DNA of 64,000 nucleotides from Ecdyonurus torrentis (lineage: Eukaryota; Arthropoda; Insecta; Ephemeroptera; Heptageniidae): contig OX439136.1 in the NCBI GenBank assembly GCA_949318235.1, positions 6,162,165 through 6,226,164 on the forward strand. The letters are read 5' to 3'. Of the stretch, positions 56,947-64,000 are shown in pieces; position 1 is the first letter of the stretch; each line of letters begins with the position of its first letter. A program made the translations under genes and the position numbers. The notes under the pieces were generated by a model. It did not search any database, was not told the DNA's origin, and saw only the letters and a program-made list of their open reading frames with translations.

Positions 56947-57110
56947 TTGATCTTGTTGCGAGCAATATGTCTAACTCGTTTTTTTTTTTATCAAGCTAAG
57001 CAAAATGTGTAACTCATTTCCAAATGTTATGTAGATGTCGCTCGACTTACACATACACGTATTGCTTCGCGTGACAAAAAAAACGAGTTACACATTTTAC
57101 TCATACCTTT
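56947..57110. mobile_element. Family G related element with GATCTTGTTGCGA end
   Basis: The left end GATCTTGTTGCGAGCAA matches the terminus of 32187-32395. The interior (TAAGCAAAATGTGTAACTC, CGTATTGCTTCGCGTGACA) matches 37195-37375. GTCTAACTCGTTTTTTTTT pairs with AAAAAAAACGAGTTACAC. Confidence 0.65.
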
Positions 57111-57439
57111 TTTTTTGTAGGAGAAATAAAAATAATTACACTAGCTAGGAATTTAATAAGTTTTCAAAATCCTGTGTTAAAGAGTTAAAAAAACATTCAA
57201 AATTCCAATATTTTCGACCAATACACTGTGATGATGGTATATGCAATGAACATAAAAGCTAGAATATTTTATTTACATTTGTAACATAATATTTATATGT
57301 TTTTAAGGCCTATTCGTACAAAGCCATATTTTTAATATGCAATAAATATAATTAAATGAAACTTTAATACAGATTGTAGGTACTGTATAATCAAATGGAT
57401 ATTATCGGCATAAAGAGTTAGCCAATCTGATCGCAGTGA

Positions 57440-57475
<36 letters not shown>

Positions 57476-58189
57476 CGAATATTTTATAATTCCGCAGAAA
57501 TAAAAGGTTCAATTTAGAATGCATATTTAGGCCTATGCATTTTTATTTTTATTTTTATTTTTTTAGCGTTACAGTAGCACCTATTTATATACTGCACATT
57601 ATAAATATCGCTCCTTGAGAATGGCACTCATTAAATATATGATTATTTAACCCAAACCCAGACTATCTGCAAAAAAAGTACGTAATTCATACATACAATT
57701 TGCTTACTTTTAATACAAATTTACATACAATATAAACTAACGGAGTTATGTAACTTACATACATACATTCATCATATGTAAAGGATGTAAATTTGTCACT
57801 ACATACAAATTAGGTACTTATTTTGCACATTCGTGGAGTCAGGGAACTTAAAAATAAAATCACAGATAGTAAAAAAATGCATAGTGAGTCAAAATGAGTA
57901 CAATATAGAAAGAGAACCTCTTATTTAATACAACATTTATCAAATTTGATATTTGAAGCACATGTAGGAGAGAGAAATGAAGTATAAAAATTTTGCATTT
58001 TGATTTTTTTTTTCTTTGAATATTTGTGCTATACTATAAAATCAAATAGTACTAAAATATACCTACTTAAATTGTAACTTGCTTTATAAGAAGAGGGACA
58101 AAAATGCAAGGTTTTTCAAATAAATAAAGAGTTGGGTTGGGACAACCCTACTTTTCTTTAAACAAGAATTAACCCTCTTAATTTCTCGG

Positions 58190-58960
58190 TAAAAATGTTG
58201 ACTATTTTTAAGCAAAGCACTTAATTATTGCTCATTTTTCAACACATATTTTAGCAAAATTATTTTGCTAAAGACACTTCATTTTTACATAAGTAAACAC
58301 AAAACAATGACAAATGTTTATATCTTTTTAATTCACTTAAAAAAAAGCCACATGATTTTTTTTTTAAATTATACCCTAATTATAGGCCTAATTATAATTT
58401 GTAGCAAAATTATTTCTCTATCATATGGCATAAAACATATTTTTAAAATTATCATTAGAAACTTTGAAATTAAATAAAAAATATAAAGTGTTTTAATTTT
58501 TCCCCCAACAAATAATTAGAAAAATTATAGTTTTTTTTAGCATCTTTTTTCCTATGTTCTTTGTTTAGCAAAATTATTTTGCAATATTACATTCATAAAC
58601 AACTTTTTTTTTTCAAAGTATTATTTCTATCATAAAAATAAACAATAGAATCCATTTAAGAAATTATTTACAAATTTGTCATTTCGTAATAATTCCTATT
58701 AAAAAAAAGGTAATCATTTAACTATTATATTGCAACTAGCAAAACTATCTTGCTATCATGGCAGTAATCGTATTTTTAATAATTACGACTTTTTCAAAAT
58801 GAAAAATAAAAACATAAATTTAATGTTAACTTTTCTCTTTTCTTTTCTTTTCTTGTGTTTTTTTTTTTTTTTCTACTTGAAACATAAAAATTTGAAAAAT
58901 AATAATTTGTTTTTTTCCTAGACACTTTTTGTACAGCAAAACTATTTTGCTATTTGCCCT
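58190..58960 (+). repeat. Old, degenerate tandem array of ~150-200-bp units
   Basis: A small palindrome, AGCAAAATTATTTTGCTA or a close variant, recurs at about 58254, 58402, 58567, 58737 and 58934. It is followed each time by TATCATGGCA-like and AATTATTT-like words. Spacing 148-197 bases. Confidence 0.6.
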
Positions 58961-59247
58961 CATAAAAATACAAGTAAAATAAATAACTTATTTTTTAAAG
59001 TTTACAAATCAAATTATTATTTGTATGATTAAAGTGAACAATTGATTTTATTTGAAATTATATAAAAAGTTGTCCGTTAGTAATAAATTTTTATTATTAC
59101 TAAAAACCTCCATAAAAATCTACTAGATAAACTCAGGGAGGAACACTACTTAATTTAAGTAGAAATTAACAATATATAAAAAACAAAATGATTTCACACA
59201 TAATATAATAGTTTATAGGGAACTCTTATTTTCTCAAAGTTCTATTT

Positions 59248-59249
<2 letters not shown>

Positions 59250-59297
<48 letters not shown>
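59250..59297. repeat. (AT)n microsatellite
   Basis: About 23 TA units. Confidence 0.93.
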
Positions 59298-59301
<4 letters not shown>

Positions 59302-59355
59302 TTATTGAGTTCATAATTTCATTGTACTTTTTTTTTTAATATTAATAATTAAAAT

Positions 59356-59831
59356 TCACTCAAAATTAACATGAGAGTCACTATTACCAACCATTTGATC
59401 TGATTCTGAATTAAAACCACTAGTTTCACCACTACCTCTATTTTTTTTAACTTCACTTAATAAAGGTTGACTTAACGATACATTACAATAAGCCACATTT
59501 TCAACAGTAGGAAGTTCATTTAAACTAAAAGTTAATTTCTTCATATCTTGACCACAGTCAGATAAAGCTCTTGGTCTATTTATTGTTGACATTAATTCCA
59601 ATGGAGGTAATTTTCTTGGCATTTCGTAACCATCACTGGTAAGATTGGAATTGGGATTACAGTCTAATGGCTCGTGGATTAACTCAAGGTATTTTGGCAG
59701 TTTAGTTGTCGGTGTATCTTCTAATCCGCTGTCACTTTCAGGGGGGAGGGAGACTGTAACAGCGCCTGCTAAGATTGAAGATGATGCGTCAAAGGAAGAC
59801 GAGGGGCTGTACTCTTTGACTGGACGATCAC
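59356..59831 (-). CDS. ROS1: Kinase last coding exon (cytoplasmic tail)
   Basis: Acceptor CCTTACAG upstream of 59831; 158 codons to the stop. Low-complexity, acidic-serine tail with a DGYEMP tyrosine site. No domain recognised. Confidence 0.82.
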
Positions 59832-60328
59832 CTGTAAGGTAAAATTGTTATTTAAGTTACACATATAAAATAACAGAAAATGTAACCTCTAGAATGTAGC
59901 ACATAATTTAGAGAAATGTTTAAAATACTAAATATTCTCACTCTACCATGTGTATATATAATGGAAAGTGCTTTAAAACTTTAAAAAAAAAAAATTGGGA
60001 TTTTTTTAAAGTCATGAAATTCAACACAGTCATAATACAGGAATAACGAGGCAAAAATTCAGTGTTTATAAAAGAACAGAAATGTACAATAGGGGTCCTT
60101 TCTGTAGTTTTCTAAACATTTATAATAATCTGCCATAAAAGCTTAAATTTTTTTTTTACTATAAAATAAAACAGAATTATTCAGTTGATGAGTTTATTAA
60201 CAAGTCACAGTCAGATAAGTAGTTATTTAAAGTATTATTGTCTTTGTTTATTTTTAAATTGTATAATTGTTTTGTATAGGGATATTTGACTATCATTTTC
60301 AATTGCTTTTTTTTTTAAGCAATAACCT

Positions 60329-60405
<77 letters not shown>

Positions 60406-61659
60406 ACACAGGCTACCCCTGAATAAAAAACAATGTGGAAAATGTAAAGTGGAATAACTTAAATATTTGATTGTGTTTTCACGTGTTTGACGTAACTAAA
60501 CTTTTAAGTGCCATTTCTTCTTTACTTTGTATATTATAATTCGCAACCATCTAGTTTGCGAGATATCAGTCGGTCACCTACCCCCTTAACATAAAATTAG
60601 TTTAGAAAATTAAGAAAATCTATGCAAACATATAAACCAACACATACAAAGCATACATTAAGGAAATTACAATAAAAAGTAAGAAAAAGATAATATACAG
60701 TACATACTACATACATTAACAGACTTAAAGAAGAAGTTATAATGTTTTCCAACCACTTCTTTTGAGTTTTTTTTTTCTTTCTACAGATCATGCAATATAT
60801 CAATTAAATATATTTATACCTGAGTAGGCAGAGAGGTTTTCATCATCTAAGTACCCTGCATTTTCCATGCCAAAACCTGTTAGTAATACAAATAGTTTGA
60901 GTTAATCACATGCTAAAATATCTCACCATGCGCTAGCTGCTACATGCTAAAATTTTGAGTCACGCAAAACAAGAAGGGGGGGGGGGGGGGAGGGGTCAGG
61001 TTTTATTGTTTCATTATTGTTGTTGTTTTTTGTTCTTTTTTTTTTGCCCCCCCCCCCCCTTTTTAATAGCTGTATTATATTTTTGTATTATCCTCTTCAG
61101 TCCCATTATACATTACAGTGGACCTCAGATAATTCAATAAAAAATAGAAAATTAAAAAAAAAAAAAAAAATTATATAGGTATAGGATTTAAAATAAAAAT
61201 ACAACAATTGGACCAGAAAACGCTCCTGAATTTACGCAATTTTTAACACTATTTTGAGCATTCTAGAGTAGGTAGGAGGTCCACAAAAGCAAGAAAACCT
61301 TTTTGACAAAAGATACATGTTTTTGTCTTTCTGAAAGCCGCACAAAAATATGGTTAAAATTTATGACAGAAAATTGAAAGAAAATTGAAAGAAAATTGTC
61401 AAGCATTTACAATGCTACTAAAATTACTTTAAATTAAAATCAATATATTGCAACTGTTTGATTATTATTAATTATTAGGCCTATTATTAGGCTATTATTA
61501 TTATTTTTTTAATGATACATAACATAGAGCAAGACAATTTCAAAGCTGTTATAACTATAAGTTTCTACTGATGTCTGCTTACAGTTTCATGTTCAGTTCA
61601 TGCACCAAGGATGTTAAATTAGAACAGTTATTAGCAAACCTGCTTGACAGCTCTGTATG

Positions 61660-61696
<37 letters not shown>

Positions 61697-62361
61697 ACCA
61701 TGCATCAATATGATATCTAATGAAATGAACAATTATGAAGTTTATTGACTGATAAAGGAACAACTGTTTTGAGGCCAACTGTAAGCAATTTCAGTCACAT
61801 CCGCTTCCGTTTCTCCTTACTACGCATGCGCAGTAAGTTGAAACAGAAGCAGATATGAGCGAAATTGCTTATAGTCGGCCTCAAAACAGTTGTTCCTTTA
61901 TTAGTCAATTCTAAAATAAATATATTAAATCATTATTAATATACTAACAATAAAAGTAGTTTAAGAAAATTCTTTAAAACCAACACACCTGCAATTCACA
62001 AGGCATTAAAAAAAAAAAATAATAAAATAAAACTAAAAAACTAAAATAATGTACCAAAATAAAAATGCCATATGTGAATGCTCCCTAACAATTATACCCC
62101 CACCAACAAAGCTAAAGATAACGTATAAGGCAGCGACTGTGCATTTTGTGCATCTGCTGCAAGATTTAATTCTTTACGTTTTGATGGCAGGAAAATATTA
62201 TCGTGTGTATTTTTTGTTTTTTGTTTTGAAAAGTTGAACTTTTACCAGAAATAGATCTTGGTGATCGGGCAAATTTGGAAAAGACGAATGAAGTGTGCTA
62301 CGTTATCTTCAGCTTCATTGAACCCCACTAGCTATAGCACTGATGACATCACACACACTCA

Positions 62362-62405
<44 letters not shown>

Positions 62406-63886
62406 AGACATGCCATACTTACTAGTATAGCCGACGTAATGCCCAGTTAAAGGTGTTGGCTCTACGTTCAGTTGTAAGTTCTCCATGACGTCCAGACAAT
62501 GTTTGAAAGTTGGTCTGTCCTCTGGGAAGTAGTTCCAACACTTCAGCATTAGCTCACTCCTGTAGTAATGACATTATCACAATTAGTAACACCACTCATT
62601 AGTTTATAAATATTTTTGGGAAAAAAGATAGCTGAAAGATTTGATAGCAAAAACTGGGAAATAGGAGACAGTAAGAGCTTACACTAACAGGGATGCTGTG
62701 GTAATTAATTATTATTAATGAAATATCACTTGGCAGTTAAGTCAATTAATTTTAGGAAGTATTTCATTCTGGCCATTGTGAATGTATTATGAAAAAAGGA
62801 AATAATAAAAAGGAAGGAAGGAAAAGGCTTCAAATTAAGAAGCATTACAAAATATTTGATATTTAATATTTAATGTAACGGGAAAATAAATGACCAGTAA
62901 TAAATAAACATCAAAACAATATTGGTAGGATATTAAAATACATTTTAACTTTCTTCATAATGCCATAAAATACGATGTAAACTTGTGCAAAAATAATGCT
63001 GACAAAAATAAATACTGTACATAATAATTATATTAGATCATTTTCAGCACAATTTGTTCAATACAGCATAATTTAAGCTATATTGCATAATAATTATGTT
63101 ATACAGAATAATTATTTTTGTTGTTCTAATTTAGCATAATTTATGCTATAATGATCTAAATGCAGCATAAATTATGTAATTTATTATTTCCGTGCACCTG
63201 TGGACAAAAGTTTCTGAACAATTTGTAGAGGCAACCACTCTATGCTATCAGCTGCAGCCCCATTTGTCAACTCTTATCCAGAGGTGTACAGCTCTGGCCA
63301 AAAGTTTGAGAATGATTTGTATAGGCAACCCGCAACCACAACATGTTATCTTTATGAGAAAACGCTGAGGCTGCCGATAATCGGGCTGCCGCTGCCCCGT
63401 TCTTAAACTTTTGGCCAGAGCTGTACATACTGCACCACTGCCTTACTGAGAACCAATGCTGCTCTCTATTTTTACTCTACTAGCTTACTGTGCACTTGGG
63501 AATTTTTGTTCATGCATTTCAGATTAAATAAAAAAAAAAAAAAAAAAAATGAAACTTTTATGTTACCTATTATTTTCCTTTTGCAAGACAAGTAAAAAAA
63601 AAAAAAGAAAAAAAGATAATACTAAGGATAAAATTAATTTGTTTAAAAGTAAAAAAATGTGATTAAACTTGTTTTCTATTAAGATGTTACTCACAGAGGG
63701 TCAGGACTATTAGCAGGAATGTTAAGTCTGCCGCCATTCCTCACATGATGCAGCACTTCAACATTGGTACGTGCAGGGTAAGGTTGCTGACCAAGGGTCA
63801 AGATCTCCCATGTGAGGACACCAAATGCCCACACGTCACTCTGGCTTGTGAAAACACCATCCATTAAACTTTCTGGTGCCATCCAT
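59356..63886 (-). CDS. ROS1: ROS1/sevenless-like receptor tyrosine kinase, last four coding exons
   Basis: Exons on the minus strand, in order: 63886-63695, 62559-62423, 60886-60820, 59831-59356; phases fit and all introns are GT-AG. The first encodes the C-lobe of the kinase from [10 protein letters not shown] (subdomain VIII) through [19 protein letters not shown] (IX) to [19 protein letters not shown] and EILTLGxQPYPA are the ROS1/sevenless wording, not ALK (which has PPEAFMEG). The second encodes subdomain XI with [12 protein letters not shown]. The last two form a tail of about 180 residues, rich in Ser, Pro and Tyr, with [13 protein letters not shown] and GYEMPRK sites that could be phosphorylated. 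The stop is at 59356-59358. The catalytic loop and ectodomain lie beyond the window. Convergent with CTNS. Confidence 0.88.
60333..60402 (+). repeat. (CT)n microsatellite
   Basis: About 35 uninterrupted CT units in a kinase intron. Confidence 0.95.
60820..60886 (-). CDS. ROS1: Kinase tail exon
   Basis: Acceptor ACTAACAG, donor GTATAA. Encodes [18 protein letters not shown]. Confidence 0.78.
61091..61390 (+). repeat. Family H relative, copy 2
   Basis: CCTCTTCAGTCCCATTATAC, ACAATTGGACCAGAAAA, GGTAGGAGGTCC and GCCGCACAAAAATATGGTTA follow the order seen at 38978-39349. The right terminus is missing. Confidence 0.65.
61745..61909. mobile_element. Inverted-repeat element, family I, copy 2
   Basis: ATTGACTGATAAAGGAACAA and TTGTTCCTTTATTAGTCAAT form the termini; TTTTGAGGCC and GGCCTCAAAA pair inside. 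Same family as 46507-46636. Kinase intron. Confidence 0.85.
62350..62402. repeat. (CA)n microsatellite
   Basis: CA units with a few CT steps at the start; abuts the kinase exon donor at 62422. Confidence 0.95.
62423..62559 (-). CDS. ROS1: Kinase exon, subdomain XI
   Basis: Acceptor ACTACAG, donor GTAAGT. Encodes [18 protein letters not shown] and the last helix, then HYVGYT. A (CA)n tract lies directly beyond the donor. Confidence 0.88.
63096..63197 (+). repeat. Interspersed repeat, copy 2 of 2
   Basis: TTCTAATTTAGCATAATTTA to CCGTGCAC, matching 12348-12447. Confidence 0.65.
63287..63425. mobile_element. Tc1/mariner-like MITE, copy 2
   Basis: TACAGCTCTGGCCAAAAGTT and AACTTTTGGCCAGAGCTGTA are exact inverted ends with TA at the boundaries. 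Copy 1 is at 36771-36892 in reverse orientation. Confidence 0.85.
63695..63886 (-). CDS. ROS1: Kinase exon, subdomains VIII-X
   Basis: Acceptor AATTACAG, donor GTGAGT. Encodes [10 protein letters not shown] through [14 protein letters not shown]. Confidence 0.92.
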
Positions 63887-64000
63887 CTGTAATTACATCA
63901 TGAAATAATATAAAATTAATATAATGAAAAAGTACACAACAAGATAACATGACATACATTTCTACCAAAACTACTTCCAGCGGATACAGTGTAATTAACT

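Larger units (their letters stand above)
56810..59355. other. AT-rich noncoding stretch between CTNS and the kinase gene
   Basis: Apart from 56947-57110 and the degenerate tandem array at 58190-58960, only poly-A/T tracts (57439-57471) and (AT)n at 59250-59297. No supported exon; it probably includes the kinase 3' UTR near 59300. Confidence 0.55.

Overview
The window looks like nuclear DNA of an animal, most likely an invertebrate. It has spliced genes with GT-AG introns, a lysosomal cystine transporter, a ROS1/sevenless-type receptor tyrosine kinase, Penelope-like retroelements and many short inverted-repeat elements. It is very AT-rich and full of (AT)n, (CT)n and poly-A/T tracts. I cannot name the species; no rRNA or organelle marker is present.

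Genes. (1) 997-3463, plus strand: the last three coding exons of a secreted, cysteine-containing protein with a hydrophobic C-terminus, possibly GPI-anchored. (2) 29381-49705, plus strand: a complete cystinosin (CTNS) gene, nine shared coding exons plus two candidate alternative last exons (45173-45212 and 49630-49705). A CRE/CRE/E-box cluster sits about 330-380 bp upstream of its ATG. (3) 63886-59356, minus strand: the last four coding exons of a ROS1-like kinase, convergent with CTNS. Everything between is intron or intergenic DNA dominated by repeats.

Mobile DNA. 20911-28933 is a very young element with 3,473-bp direct repeats differing at one base that I noticed. They flank only about 1.1 kb, with a tRNA-Pro-like primer-binding site and a 4-bp target duplication: a giant-LTR, non-autonomous retroelement inserted directly upstream of the CTNS promoter. 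40236-44290 is a head-to-head array of 888-bp units, each with a CCAAT box, a TATA box and a complete hammerhead ribozyme (five copies), flanked by a 13-bp target duplication. 55269-56798 is a head-to-head pair of 5'-truncated Penelope-like elements with a GIY-YIG endonuclease and, on each arm, the same CCAAT-TATA-hammerhead layout, flanked by an 11-bp duplication. The shared architecture suggests the 888-bp unit is a ribozyme-bearing satellite retroelement (retrozyme-like) moved by Penelope machinery; this is the most interesting system here. A diverged relic of the 888-bp family lies at 36931-37130.

About twenty further inverted-repeat elements (hAT-like, Tc1/mariner-like, TTAA-flanked and unclassified) and one tRNA-derived SINE are listed; several families occur two to four times. 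Long stretches such as 3464-8056, 9476-11992, 16833-19149 and 56810-59355 hold only AT-rich noncoding DNA and simple repeats as far as I can see.
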